Positions 51,866 through 60,803 are shown, counted from the first letter of the stretch. The stretch: DNA of 64,000 nucleotides from Ruminococcus bromii (GCF_002834235.1 NZ_NNBY01000030.1:1-64000), one strand, 5' to 3'. Numbers and translations: made by a program. Notes: generated from the letters alone by a model not told the origin.

Positions 51866-51894
51866 ATTATACGGTAAAACTGTAATTTTGTCAA
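51866..51894 (-). promoter_or_regulatory. tRNA-Leu promoter, copy 2
   Basis: TTGACA (51889-51894), a 17-bp spacer and TATAAT (51866-51871) on the minus strand. Confidence 0.88.
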
Positions 51895-51975
51895 TACTTT
51901 TTTAAAAGTTTTTTAATATTTCTTTCCCCTGCATTGAATTGCAACACAGGGGAAAGATTTTAGATTCTAAATAAA

Positions 51976-52956
51976 TCAGTTTTCCGAACTTGTACCCTTT
52001 TTGACCTGCTTTTCAAACCTATCAAGACAGGTATTCCAGTTATCGTATGACGGATCGTTACGCTTATCTTTGAAGAGCTTTGTATCGTCAAGATACTTTC
52101 CGATATAATTCGTCATCTTCACCGCACCGTTATAGTTAAGGTGATCGCCTTTATCCTTTGTATCCTTTTTCCAATCAATCGGGATATCATCACGGAGAAG
52201 ATTGGTGTCAATATAATCAACACCGAGATCCTTTGAAATTGCTTCCATAGTGTTATGTCGCTGGTAGTTCCAGTTTTTTGTGCTTGGGGTACTTATCAGC
52301 ACAAGTTTTGTACCGTGCTTTTTACAGAATTTCGCAATTTCTTTGAGATACTTTTTGTTGGTAGATAGTATCGGTGCAGAAACATCGGAATATTTCATAT
52401 ATTTCTTGATAGCCTTATCAGTCGCAGGCTTAGACTTTTTAGTAAAGTAATAACCTTTGTTATTCTCATTCGCAGTATATTCAACTGCAGCCGAAAAATC
52501 CTTGAGCTGAAGATTCTTCCAACGGTCATGATATCTGAACACAGGGAAAATTTGCTCTGCCTTATATGTGATTTCATCCTCAAAATAAGATTTTCTGAAA
52601 ATCGCATTGGTTTCAAGGAACACAATCTTCGGACTTTGTTTTTCAAAAGTTTTTTTCAAAAATTCCATTGAGTACACAAGCTTTTGAGACGGAGAAGAAA
52701 CATCATACGAGGTAATTCCGTAATCCCTCCAGATATTGAGCGGAATAAACGAATGATACACCTCACTGTCACCGATAAATACAGTGTCAATACTGTCTTT
52801 AGGTTCACTGAAAATACCGTTTGCTCTCGGATAATGAATGCCAGATGCCTTGTCATTTGACTTTGGCTGAAATACGAGTGAGGACACCTGAAGTAATCCG
52901 AGAAGTATTGCAACAAACAGGACACAGCTGACAATTCTCTTAATTATTTTCTTCAT
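51976..52956 (-). CDS. DltD-like SGNH-type membrane-anchored protein
   Basis: A 326-residue protein with an N-terminal membrane anchor (residues ~8-28). The outside SGNH-like domain has the nucleophile block IGDSEVYHS and the C-terminal DHLNYNGA block with the catalytic Asp/His. In dlt operons the last gene, dltD, encodes a membrane-anchored protein of this kind needed for transferring the acyl group to the teichoic acid. Here it likewise follows the MBOAT gene, 12 bp downstream. Sequence similarity to DltD proper is not evident, so the analogy is by fold and position. Confidence 0.82.
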   Translation of the reverse strand: MKKIIKRIVSCVLFVAILLGLLQVSSLVFQPKSNDKASGIHYPRANGIFSEPKDSIDTVFIGDSEVYHSFIPLNIWRDYGITSYDVSSPSQKLVYSMEFLKKTFEKQSPKIVFLETNAIFRKSYFEDEITYKAEQIFPVFRYHDRWKNLQLKDFSAAVEYTANENNKGYYFTKKSKPATDKAIKKYMKYSDVSAPILSTNKKYLKEIAKFCKKHGTKLVLISTPSTKNWNYQRHNTMEAISKDLGVDYIDTNLLRDDIPIDWKKDTKDKGDHLNYNGAVKMTNYIGKYLDDTKLFKDKRNDPSYDNWNTCLDRFEKQVKKGTSSEN

Positions 52957-52968
52957 AATCAGACCTCC

Positions 52969-54603
52969 TTAGAAGTTCGCATAAATCGGATCAACGGCAA
53001 CATAGCCCTTGCCGTAAGCACCGAAGATTATGATGAACATAATAAGAGCGTAAACAGCCGCCCATCTTATAACAACATTTCTCTTTGCAATTGCACCACG
53101 CACACATATTCCCTTTTCATTGAGAACGCTGATTACAAAAATAAATGCAAGCGCAATAAGCACGATCATAACATCATGCATATCAATTTTAAGCTTTTTC
53201 ATAAGCTCATAGTTAAGGCTTGAAAAGCTGAAATCGGTCACCATTTTTCCAAACATTGAAAGACCTGTAGTAAGTCTTTCTGCTCTGAAAAACATTTCGC
53301 CGATAACAACAAGTATGCATGTACGAACTATCTGAAACACTTTGTACGCAAAGCATTCGGAATTGATGTGAAGCTTTTTATTGAATGCGGTAACCGCAGG
53401 GGCAATGATGTTGCCCGACAGAATAAGCACAAAGTGGTACATACCGAAGAATATGTAACCCCACGCAGAACCGTGCCACAGTCCGTTGCAGAACCATACA
53501 CAGAACAACGCTATGCTTCCCGCAAGCAACGGACCAAAGTGGTTGCCGAGCTTTTTGCGTGCGGAAGATGTAAGATTTTTCATCGGCTTTGACATGGTGA
53601 CGGGATAGAAGATATAATCCTTGAACCATGTGCCGAGTGTAATATGCCACCTTTTCCAAAATTCTGAAATTGATTTTGAGAAGAAAGGTCTTTGAAAGTT
53701 TTCGGGCATTGTAACGCCGAAAATCTGAGCAACACCCATTACGGCATCCATTGTACCGGAGAAATCGCAATAGAGCTGAATTGTATAGGCAATTGCTCCG
53801 AGAGCGATTATTCCGCCCTGATAGTCATCGTAATGGCTGAAAATCTGCTTAATCATAGGATTAAGTCTGTCAGCGATTACGAGTTTTTTCATAAGACCGA
53901 AAAGAATACGGACTGCACCGAGTTTTAAGTTTTCAAACTCAATTTGCTTTACATTCCACAGCTGATTGGCTGTCTGACCGTAACGGCAGATAGGACCTTC
54001 TACAATCTGCGGAAAGAAAGACATAAACAACGCAAGTCTTAATATGTTGTCATCTGCTTTAATAAGTCCTCTGTAAACATCAAAGAGGTACGATACAGCC
54101 TGCAAAGTAAAGAATGAAATACCAATCGGCATTATATAACTCGGAATATCAAACTGAATCGGAATATTCAAAAGCAATAACAGCGAATTTACATTTGTTG
54201 TAAAAAACGGTGAGTATTTGATTACAAGCAGACCGCCTATCATAAGTACGGCGGCAAACAACAGAACTCTGCGACTGCGGTGGAGATATACCTTTTTAAG
54301 AGCCTTTTTCTCCTCCTTAGGCACAGCCTTTAGTGCCGCACTTTTTTGCGTTTGAATCCTGTCAAGCCACAAGCCGAAATAATGGACGCCCATTATTATC
54401 AGGCATAAATAGGCAATCAACTGACCGCTTATCAGCCAAAAGAAAGCAAAGCTTGCAATAAGCAGAAAATACTTTCTTGCTTTTTGCGGAATGACGGCAT
54501 ACACAACAACTGAAACAGGCAGAAAAATGACAAGAAACGCTACCGAAAAATATGAGGTCAGCGTGTCAAGACTGCCCGCCATCAGTAATGATGGAAGATC
54601 CAT
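52969..54603 (-). CDS. MBOAT-family membrane O-acyltransferase (DltB/AlgI-like)
   Basis: About 544 residues from ATG 54603 (MDLPSLLMAGS), with GAGGAGGAATAAG upstream, 1 bp after the carrier-protein stop. Around ten or more membrane helices. The MBOAT signature includes QLYCDFSGTMDAVMGVAQIFG, ISEFWKRWHITLGTWFKDY, and the catalytic His region FCNGLWHGSAWGYIFFGMYH. It would move an acyl or aminoacyl group from the carrier protein across the membrane onto an envelope acceptor. Confidence 0.93.
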   Translation of the reverse strand: MDLPSLLMAGSLDTLTSYFSVAFLVIFLPVSVVVYAVIPQKARKYFLLIASFAFFWLISGQLIAYLCLIIMGVHYFGLWLDRIQTQKSAALKAVPKEEKKALKKVYLHRSRRVLLFAAVLMIGGLLVIKYSPFFTTNVNSLLLLLNIPIQFDIPSYIMPIGISFFTLQAVSYLFDVYRGLIKADDNILRLALFMSFFPQIVEGPICRYGQTANQLWNVKQIEFENLKLGAVRILFGLMKKLVIADRLNPMIKQIFSHYDDYQGGIIALGAIAYTIQLYCDFSGTMDAVMGVAQIFGVTMPENFQRPFFSKSISEFWKRWHITLGTWFKDYIFYPVTMSKPMKNLTSSARKKLGNHFGPLLAGSIALFCVWFCNGLWHGSAWGYIFFGMYHFVLILSGNIIAPAVTAFNKKLHINSECFAYKVFQIVRTCILVVIGEMFFRAERLTTGLSMFGKMVTDFSFSSLNYELMKKLKIDMHDVMIVLIALAFIFVISVLNEKGICVRGAIAKRNVVIRWAAVYALIMFIIIFGAYGKGYVAVDPIYANF

Positions 54604-54604
54604 C

Positions 54605-54835
54605 TTATTCCTCCTCTTGGAGTCTTTCAATCATACTCCACATTGCCTTTACTGAATTAAAGTTTGCAGGAACAACTTCCACTGCAGGAACTGTCACATC
54701 AAAAGCGTCCTCAATCTCAGCAATAAGAGAAATGATTGAAAGAGAGTCAAGATAGTGACCGTCAATAAGGTTTTCGCAGCCTTCGTAATCTACATCCGGT
54801 TTAATGTCCTCTAAAATCTCAATAAGTTCATCCAT
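54605..54835 (-). CDS. Acyl carrier protein (DltC-like)
   Basis: A 76-residue, acidic four-helix carrier protein with the phosphopantetheine-attachment Ser in the motif LDSLSIISLIAE (residue ~33). It begins 1 bp after the decarboxylase and ends 1 bp before the MBOAT gene. Such spacing is typical of an operon where the carrier presents a thioester-bound group to the MBOAT enzyme. Confidence 0.93.
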   Translation of the reverse strand: MDELIEILEDIKPDVDYEGCENLIDGHYLDSLSIISLIAEIEDAFDVTVPAVEVVPANFNSVKAMWSMIERLQEEE

Positions 54836-54836
54836 T

Positions 54837-56015
54837 TTAATTCGTTTCCTTTCTGTAATTGGGTTTGTTTAAATTAAATGTTTCAAAGGAATCACGGACG
54901 CAAAGATATGTTCCGTCCTCCTTTTTTATGTAAACCGAGGGAATATCACGACTTAAAAACAAAGAAATTCCCTCTGTCATACAATAAGCGCCTGTGTTTT
55001 CAAAACAAATTACATCACCGATTTCAATATCAGGCAAAGAAATCTGTTTTGCGATTATATCATTCATTGAACAAAGCGAACCGCAGATATTCCATGATTC
55101 GGTACACGGCTCGGTTTCTTTTCCGCAAACCGAAAGGTACGGCTGTTTCATTGCCATATGCTGACCATAGTACACAATATGGTTCATTCCGCCGTCAACA
55201 AGGAGGTAGTTCTCCCCTTTGTTGCACTTTTTATCAACGATATGCGTGTAGTATTTACCGCAGATTGCGGCAATGCTTCGTCCGAGCTCAAGCGTGATTT
55301 TCGGCTTTGAAGTCATCTCATTCAAAAACTGTGCAAATCCGCCGATAAGCTCGTCCTCATTTATGGTATCTTCCTTGAAATAGGCTGCAGGGAATCCTGT
55401 GCCGTATTCAAGCTCTTCTGCGGTATAATCATATTTCTCTTTGAGAAGAATAAGAAGATTGTCAAGTTTGTCAATTTCTCTCTTGAGTTTTTTAAGAGAA
55501 GTTTTCTGTGTTCCTGAAAAGAACTGAATACCGAGTATGTCGAGATATTCAAATTCGTTTCTTTTTGAAATAATTTCTTCGATTTCATCGGAATTAATTC
55601 CGAACTGACTTCCGTTTGTAAGTCTTAAAAGCAAAGAAATTTTCTTTTTATATTTTTCGGATAATTCTCTGAAAAGATTAAACTGTGTAAGTGACTCTAC
55701 GGTGAATATTCTGTCGCATTTTCCGTTTGCAACCATATTTTCCATAACTTCGGGAGTTTTGTACACACCCGAAATCACCATCATTTTGTCGGGAATATCA
55801 AGTAAATCGCAGATTTCAGCCTCACCCGGTGAGCAGATTTCAAAGCGGTCAACATCATTTTCAAGTTCTGCCGTAATAAATGTGTTCGCCTTGATTGCAT
55901 AGCAGATTGCAACATCTTCGGGAAGCATTTTTCTGAGATATGCTACTCTGTCTTTGAGAGTTTTTACATCAAAAACATAGAATGCAGTTTTGTTCTGCTT
56001 TAATATTTCGTTCAT
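54837..56015 (-). CDS. Fold-type III PLP decarboxylase (DapDC/ODC/BtrK-like)
   Basis: A 392-residue PLP enzyme of the alanine-racemase/decarboxylase fold. The PLP Lys is in ICYAIKANTF (residue ~43), with GTGFPAAYFK and ELGRSIAAICG for phosphate binding. The C-terminal beta domain has ICGSLCSMNDII, the catalytic Cys and PLP-contacting region of DapDC/ODC enzymes, and ENTGAYCMTEG. It overlaps the adenylation gene by 4 nt. Classical dlt operons have no such gene. BtrK, from butirosin synthesis, decarboxylates glutamate while bound to a carrier protein, a good model here. It may act on a free or carrier-bound amino acid; racemase activity is less likely. Confidence 0.85.
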   Translation of the reverse strand: MNEILKQNKTAFYVFDVKTLKDRVAYLRKMLPEDVAICYAIKANTFITAELENDVDRFEICSPGEAEICDLLDIPDKMMVISGVYKTPEVMENMVANGKCDRIFTVESLTQFNLFRELSEKYKKKISLLLRLTNGSQFGINSDEIEEIISKRNEFEYLDILGIQFFSGTQKTSLKKLKREIDKLDNLLILLKEKYDYTAEELEYGTGFPAAYFKEDTINEDELIGGFAQFLNEMTSKPKITLELGRSIAAICGKYYTHIVDKKCNKGENYLLVDGGMNHIVYYGQHMAMKQPYLSVCGKETEPCTESWNICGSLCSMNDIIAKQISLPDIEIGDVICFENTGAYCMTEGISLFLSRDIPSVYIKKEDGTYLCVRDSFETFNLNKPNYRKETN

Positions 56016-57532
56016 TTTCTTCTGCCCCCTGCAATTTCAGCAAGCTTTTTACGGTCAATTTTGCCGTTCTTTGTTAGCGGCATTTCATCAACCCTGCGGA
56101 TAACGCCCGGAACCATAAACGCAGGCAAATCTCTTGACATTGATGCGGCAAGCTCGTCCTTTTCAATTGAGCCTACGAAAAAGCCCTTGAGCCTTGATTT
56201 TTTCTCATCAAAAATACAACAGCATTGCTCAACACCGTCAACGGCTGACATCTCACGCTCAATTTCCTCAAGCTCTATGCGATGTCCCATATATTTAATC
56301 TGAAAATCCTTTCTTCCGCTGAAAACAAGTTCACCGTTTTCGTTGTATCTTGCAAGGTCGCCTGTTCTGTAAATTAATTCGGGATAGTACGGATTAAGCG
56401 GATTCTGAACAAAAGCCTTTGCATTCTGTTCGGGATTTGAGTAGTAACCGAGTGCAAGAGCAGTACCTCTCACGCAGATTTCACCGACTTTGCCAACCTC
56501 TGAAATTCTGTTATTATTCTCATCAAGAAGAATAACATCTTCGTTGGGGAACGGTTTGCCTATCGGAATACCGTCTGCATAGTCGCAATCGTTGTCGAGA
56601 ATATGGTATGTGCAGTTACAGGTTATTTCAGTCGGTCCGTAAAGATTGACATACTTTGCATTTGGAAGATGTGAACGGAAATTTTTAAGTGCCTTGAGTG
56701 GCATAACCTCACCGCTGAAAAGAATCTTATTAACGGTTTCGGGAGTTCTGTAGTCAAGCGCATGGAATGTGCTGATAAGGCAGAGAGCCGAAACAGCCCA
56801 TATCATAACAGTAATCCTGCGGTCACATATGAAATCAATGAGTTCGGCAGGAGCGGAGAACATTCTCCTCGGCACAACAACAAGAGTTGCGCCTGTTTTA
56901 ACAGCCGAATAGATATCCTTGACGGACACATCAAAATCAAACGGTGCTTGATTTGCTATTACATCGTTATTATCAATGCCGAATATTTCGGTAAAATGGT
57001 CAATAAAGTCAATTACACTTCTGTGACACACAACAATTCCCTTTGGAGTGCCTGTTGAACCGGAAGTGAAGTTGATGTAGAGCGGATCTGTGTCGATTTT
57101 ATGGCTACGGATTTCGCCAAGCTTTGCATAATCAGGTTCCGATTTTGCCAAATCCTCAAAGGTCACAATTTTTCTTTCAGAGAAATATTCTTTCGCTGTT
57201 TCAAGCAAGCTTTCAGAAGTTACAATCACCTTTGGATTGAGTACGGAAACGGTGGTCTGAAGTCTGTTCTGCGGAAGCTCCGTGTTGAGAACAGAATAAA
57301 ATCCGCCTGCGTAAACGGTTGCAAAAAATGCCGCTACCGCATCGGCGCATTTTTCCATATATATGCCTACTGCATCTCCCGATGCGATAAGCTCAGAAAG
57401 GGCGGTTCCGACAGATGAGCTGAGTTTTACAAGCTCGGAATATGAATAGGAAACCTTTTCGTCAGTTACCGCACATTTTTCAGGAAAGTATTCGGCTGAG
57501 TTTTCAAGATAAGCCAGCACACTGCTGTTCAT
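56012..57532 (-). CDS. Amino acid adenylation / carrier-protein ligase (DltA-like)
   Basis: A 506-residue ANL-family enzyme. It has the P-loop INFTSGSTGTPKGIVV, NLYGPTE, YRTGDLARYN, FQIKYMGHRIELEEIE, and the C-terminal Lys in LTKNGKIDRKKL. Length and motifs match DltA, which adenylates D-alanine and loads it on DltC. Here the amino acid is uncertain because a decarboxylase follows directly. It is first of the five-gene operon downstream of the two-component system. Confidence 0.92.
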   Translation of the reverse strand: MNSSVLAYLENSAEYFPEKCAVTDEKVSYSYSELVKLSSSVGTALSELIASGDAVGIYMEKCADAVAAFFATVYAGGFYSVLNTELPQNRLQTTVSVLNPKVIVTSESLLETAKEYFSERKIVTFEDLAKSEPDYAKLGEIRSHKIDTDPLYINFTSGSTGTPKGIVVCHRSVIDFIDHFTEIFGIDNNDVIANQAPFDFDVSVKDIYSAVKTGATLVVVPRRMFSAPAELIDFICDRRITVMIWAVSALCLISTFHALDYRTPETVNKILFSGEVMPLKALKNFRSHLPNAKYVNLYGPTEITCNCTYHILDNDCDYADGIPIGKPFPNEDVILLDENNNRISEVGKVGEICVRGTALALGYYSNPEQNAKAFVQNPLNPYYPELIYRTGDLARYNENGELVFSGRKDFQIKYMGHRIELEEIEREMSAVDGVEQCCCIFDEKKSRLKGFFVGSIEKDELAASMSRDLPAFMVPGVIRRVDEMPLTKNGKIDRKKLAEIAGGRRK

Positions 57533-57628
57533 AGCTGCACCTCATTATATATCTGTATATTAATTATCAAATTATAAATTCGTTGACCAAATATTATATA
57601 TTGCAAACGCACTACTATAATACCACAA

Positions 57629-57661
57629 AATTCGTCAAAAAGCATCACAAAAATGTCACAA
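57629..57661 (-). promoter_or_regulatory. Three tandem 11-bp repeats upstream of the Dlt-like operon
   Basis: Minus-strand units TTGTGACATTT, TTGTGATGCTT and TTTGACGAATT are in 11-bp register, a spacing usual for OmpR-family response-regulator binding. They lie just upstream of the extended -10 TGGTATTAT (57616-57624). A related TTGTGACACTT occurs upstream of the regulator gene itself. Confidence 0.5.
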
Positions 57662-57701
57662 GTAAGCGATTATTTGTATTTTCAGCAATTTGCACAAATA
57701 A

Positions 57702-59009
57702 TCAGTCAACAATCGGCAGTTTCACTTCAAATACGGCACCGTCAAGGTAGTTATACGCTGTTACGCTGCCCTTGTGAAGATGTATAATCTCATTTGCAAG
57801 CGACAAACCGATGCCCGTTCCGCCGTCACTGCCTTTGTAGAATCTGTCGAAGATATGTTCAATATCATCACGGTTTATACCGTTACCGTCATCCTTGAAT
57901 CGGATATAAACATATTTCTGATTGGTTTCGCAGGCAACAGTAATTTTCTTTTTTGAATATTTCAGACCGTTTATTATGATATTTCGGAATGCCCTTGCCA
58001 TTTGATCTTCATCACATTTTACATAGATTTCTTCATCGGGAAATTCAGGCACAATGCTTATGCCGTTCATCTGCTGAACAGCATCAAGTGACCGAAAACA
58101 ATCATAAAGAACCTCTTTTATGTCGAGCTTTACAAGGTCAAGCTTAAAATGTCGTGAATCAATTTTTGAAATTGAAAGAATTTCCTCAACAAGACCTGTC
58201 ATTCTCTCGGTTTCCTGCATAATTATGTCTGCGGCATTTTGCGGATCTACAACATCCATTTCAATGCCCTCGGCATAGCCTTGAATTGCCATAAGAGGGG
58301 TTTTGAGTTCGTGAGAAGAATTCTGAAAGAATCTGCGCTGAGTTTTCTGTGACTCCTCGATTTTAACACCGAGTCTGTAACCGATTATACTCATCACAAC
58401 AATTGCGCAAAGAAAAATTGCTGAAATAAGCCAGTTAAGCGAACGGGTATATTTTACGATATGGTCGATATTTATGTACATTAAATACACAGGAGAATCG
58501 TTTTCATCGGATTCTGCATCGTCCCAATAATCATAATTCTGCGGTTCTTCATAAACTGTAAATACATAATAGCCGTTATCTGTTTGAAGTGTATATATTT
58601 GTTCTTCGGATATATTGTGATTCTTAACCCATTCGGTGAGTTCGTATGTACTTTTTAATGAAGTTGAATTTGAGCCGACAAGGCTGTTGCCCTCGGAGGT
58701 ATTTTTGTCATTAAGAGCGTCTGTTACATCAATATAGTAAATATCCGAGGTGAAATACGAATCCTGATAACCGCTTTCAAACTTTTTTTGAAGAGTTGAT
58801 TCTTCATAATAATCCGAAGAATCATCTTCGCTCTCATCGTTGCTGTTAGAAATATAATGCTGATAATCCATTTCGTATTCAAGAGCATCTTCTGCCTCAC
58901 TTACGAAGTGGGACGGCAAAACTATATTTAAAATTCCTGCAAATGCGAAAAAAAGTAAAATCATTGACGACCATACAATAATCAAAATACGGAATTTTAT
59001 GTGTTTCAC
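57702..59009 (-). CDS. Sensor histidine kinase
   Basis: A 435-residue kinase with TM1 (~10-30), an extracytoplasmic domain of ~150 very acidic residues (NSNDESEDDSSDYYEES), TM2 (~195-215), HisKA (SSHELKTPLMAIQGY), N-box (NIIINGLKYS), DDGNGIN, and GGTGIGLSLA. The acidic sensor domain might bind cations or cationic peptides, as in PhoQ-like sensors, but this is inference. It overlaps the regulator by 4 nt and precedes the Dlt-like operon, the natural target. Confidence 0.94.
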   Translation of the reverse strand: MKHIKFRILIIVWSSMILLFFAFAGILNIVLPSHFVSEAEDALEYEMDYQHYISNSNDESEDDSSDYYEESTLQKKFESGYQDSYFTSDIYYIDVTDALNDKNTSEGNSLVGSNSTSLKSTYELTEWVKNHNISEEQIYTLQTDNGYYVFTVYEEPQNYDYWDDAESDENDSPVYLMYINIDHIVKYTRSLNWLISAIFLCAIVVMSIIGYRLGVKIEESQKTQRRFFQNSSHELKTPLMAIQGYAEGIEMDVVDPQNAADIIMQETERMTGLVEEILSISKIDSRHFKLDLVKLDIKEVLYDCFRSLDAVQQMNGISIVPEFPDEEIYVKCDEDQMARAFRNIIINGLKYSKKKITVACETNQKYVYIRFKDDGNGINRDDIEHIFDRFYKGSDGGTGIGLSLANEIIHLHKGSVTAYNYLDGAVFEVKLPIVD

Positions 59010-59713
59010 TTTTTATCCTCCGCAATGCTTATTCTGTAACCAAAGCCCCATATCGTACCTATGCTGACATTACTGCCTGCAAGGCTTAACTTTCTGCGTA
59101 TTCTTCGCAAGGTTTCATCTGTTACACGGGTTTCAACTTCGGTATCGAATCCCCACACACCTTCAAGAATTTCTTCTTTTGAAAATGCCTTTTTCGGTTC
59201 TTTTAACATATATGTAAGCATTTTAAGTTCTGTTTTGCTCAAAGAAACAGGCTTGCCTTTGCAATAAAGGCAGTTTTCCTGTGCCGAAAATCTAAGATTG
59301 CCGATTTTAATATCTGAAAGCTCCTGACCTGTCACCTTTTTGGTGTTCATATCCATTCTTCTTAAAAGGGATTTTACTCTCATTAAAAGGGTTGTAAGTC
59401 TGAACGGCTTTGTCAGGTAATCATCGCCCCCGAGGGTTATTCCCCTTACATAGTCATATTCGGAATCTTTAGCGGTCAGCATAATTATAGGAACATCCGT
59501 TATCGTTCTGAGCTGACGGCATATTGTCAAGCCGTCTGTTCCGGGCATCATTATATCAAGAATTACAAGTTCACACGGTTTTTTAAGGAATTCCTCCATA
59601 AGCTCGTCACCGGTTTCAAATGCGGTAACGCTGTAACCGTCACACTCAAGAAACTTTTTAATAAGGTCACGAATGTTCTTTTCATCATCCGCAATATAAA
59701 TTGATGCACCCAT
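59006..59713 (-). CDS. OmpR/PhoB-family response regulator
   Basis: A 235-residue regulator: acidic pair in ADDEKN, phosphorylated Asp in VILDIMMPGTDG, Lys in DDYLTKPFRL, and a winged-helix domain with LSKTELKMLTYML, RVTDETLRRIRRKL and GFGYRI. It is the first gene of the TCS. A TGTGACACTT motif resembling the repeats upstream of the Dlt-like operon lies about 120 bp before its start, so autoregulation is possible. Confidence 0.95.
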   Translation of the reverse strand: MGASIYIADDEKNIRDLIKKFLECDGYSVTAFETGDELMEEFLKKPCELVILDIMMPGTDGLTICRQLRTITDVPIIMLTAKDSEYDYVRGITLGGDDYLTKPFRLTTLLMRVKSLLRRMDMNTKKVTGQELSDIKIGNLRFSAQENCLYCKGKPVSLSKTELKMLTYMLKEPKKAFSKEEILEGVWGFDTEVETRVTDETLRRIRRKLSLAGSNVSIGTIWGFGYRISIAEDKK

Positions 59714-59778
59714 AGTAAAAATGCCCTTTCTGAACAGAACCGCAAGTTTTAAGTATAATTTTCATTACAATCACATTT

Positions 59779-59787
59779 ATTATACCA
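59779..59787 (-). promoter_or_regulatory. Extended -10 promoter element of the two-component operon
   Basis: On the minus strand TGGTATAAT (59779-59787), an extended -10 with no good -35. The TTGTGACACTT motif lies about 50 bp upstream (59836-59847). Confidence 0.55.
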
Positions 59788-59887
59788 AATTTCAAAGTAA
59801 AAATCCACCGAGAAATGAATCTGAATTGTAATAAAAGTGTCACAAAATGTATTAAACAGAGTAATTGCAATGAAAATTTTTTTGAAG

Positions 59888-59916
59888 TTGACAAAATAAA
59901 AAAATTATAGTATAAT
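59888..59916 (+). promoter_or_regulatory. Promoter of the DUF2798 gene
   Basis: Consensus TTGACA (59888-59893), a 17-bp spacer and TATAAT (59911-59916). The 5' UTR is about 105 nt, long for a single small gene. Confidence 0.85.
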
Positions 59917-59965
59917 TTCCGAAATATATAATGGTTTAATTGGAAACGCACATTTCTCCTTAAGG

Positions 59966-60009
59966 AAATGATAACGAACAACACTTATATGTTTACTAAG
60001 TTATCATTT
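59966..60009 (+). promoter_or_regulatory. Leader hairpin upstream of the DUF2798 gene
   Basis: AAATGATAAC (59966-59975) pairs perfectly with GTTATCATTT (60000-60009), followed by TTATAAAGGAG. The stem ends 7 nt before the ribosome site. It could be a translational control element or an attenuator. It does not match a riboswitch class I know. Confidence 0.5.
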
Positions 60010-60027
60010 TTATAAAGGAGTTTTTTT

Positions 60028-60510
60028 ATGCCAAAAACTAAATTTCAGGAAGTTATTTTTACGATTATCATGGTGTTCTTTATGGTTTATGCCATGATTT
60101 GCTACAACACAGCTCTCAACATTGGCGGAATGAAAAACGAAGTTTTTCTTTCCGCCTTCAAAGAACTTTCTTTTATGGGGCCGATTGCATTTATTCTTGA
60201 CTTTTTCATTATCGGTCACATTGCCAAAAAGCTTGCTTTTAAGATTGTAAACCCTGCAAAGGATAATCCTTTCTTCCTTGTACTCGCAATTTCTGCAATT
60301 TCGGTTATCTTTATGTGTTCTCTTATGAGCCTTGCTGCCACTCTTATTTTCAAAAATGCGGGTGTTGAGATTATTTCGGTATGGCTTGAAACTACCGCAC
60401 TCAACTTCCCTATGGCACTTTGCTGGCAGTTGTTTTTTGCAGGCCCGATTGTCAGATTCATTTTCAGACATATTTTCAGAAGGTCACTTACAGCAGACAA
60501 CACACATTGA
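60028..60510 (+). CDS. DUF2798-family membrane protein
   Basis: A 160-residue protein with four membrane helices in two similar halves. The first half has FTIIMVFFMVYAMICYN and PIAFILDFFIIGHIAKKLA; the second has VISVIFMCSLMSLAATLI and CWQLFFAGPIVRFIF. The duplicated layout and the FFIIG / LFFAGP pattern match DUF2798. Function is not known; some members sit beside multidrug or metal regulators. It has a strong promoter, a structured leader and its own terminator. Confidence 0.88.
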   Translation: MPKTKFQEVIFTIIMVFFMVYAMICYNTALNIGGMKNEVFLSAFKELSFMGPIAFILDFFIIGHIAKKLAFKIVNPAKDNPFFLVLAISAISVIFMCSLMSLAATLIFKNAGVEIISVWLETTALNFPMALCWQLFFAGPIVRFIFRHIFRRSLTADNTH

Positions 60511-60525
60511 TTACACAATTACAAA

Positions 60526-60571
60526 TAAAAATGCTCTGTACCGTTTGATTTGGTACAGAGCATTTTTGTTT
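60526..60571. terminator. Bidirectional terminator between DUF2798 and DUF3006 genes
   Basis: Stem AAAAATGCTCTGTACC / GGTACAGAGCATTTTT with a 9-nt loop and a T-run on either side. Confidence 0.9.
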
Positions 60572-60582
60572 TTGCATGATTT

Positions 60583-60801
60583 TTAATCTTCAAAAAGCGA
60601 ATTCATCAGATTTTTAATTTTTTCTTTTCTGGCTTTTGTTTCATCGCTGTTCAGAAAATAGCTGTTTTCCTGAAAGTTGATTACATCGCCTTCTTTGATA
60701 TTTTTCGGCAGGGCTTTAAGTTCAAGATTCACCATATCGCCGTTTTCACACTCGAGAACAGCCTTGTCGCCTTCTATTCTGTCAACAATAAATTTTTTCA
60801 A
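60583..60801 (-). CDS. DUF3006-family small protein
   Basis: A 72-residue protein with an N-terminal small beta-barrel (KKFIVDRIEGDKAVLECENG, then LPKNIKEGDVI) and a C-terminal helix rich in Lys/Glu, matching DUF3006. Members are commonly found directly after secreted ComEC-like metallo-beta-lactamase proteins, as here (2-bp gap). Function unknown. Confidence 0.85.
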   Translation of the reverse strand: MKKFIVDRIEGDKAVLECENGDMVNLELKALPKNIKEGDVINFQENSYFLNSDETKARKEKIKNLMNSLFED

Positions 60802-60803
60802 GC

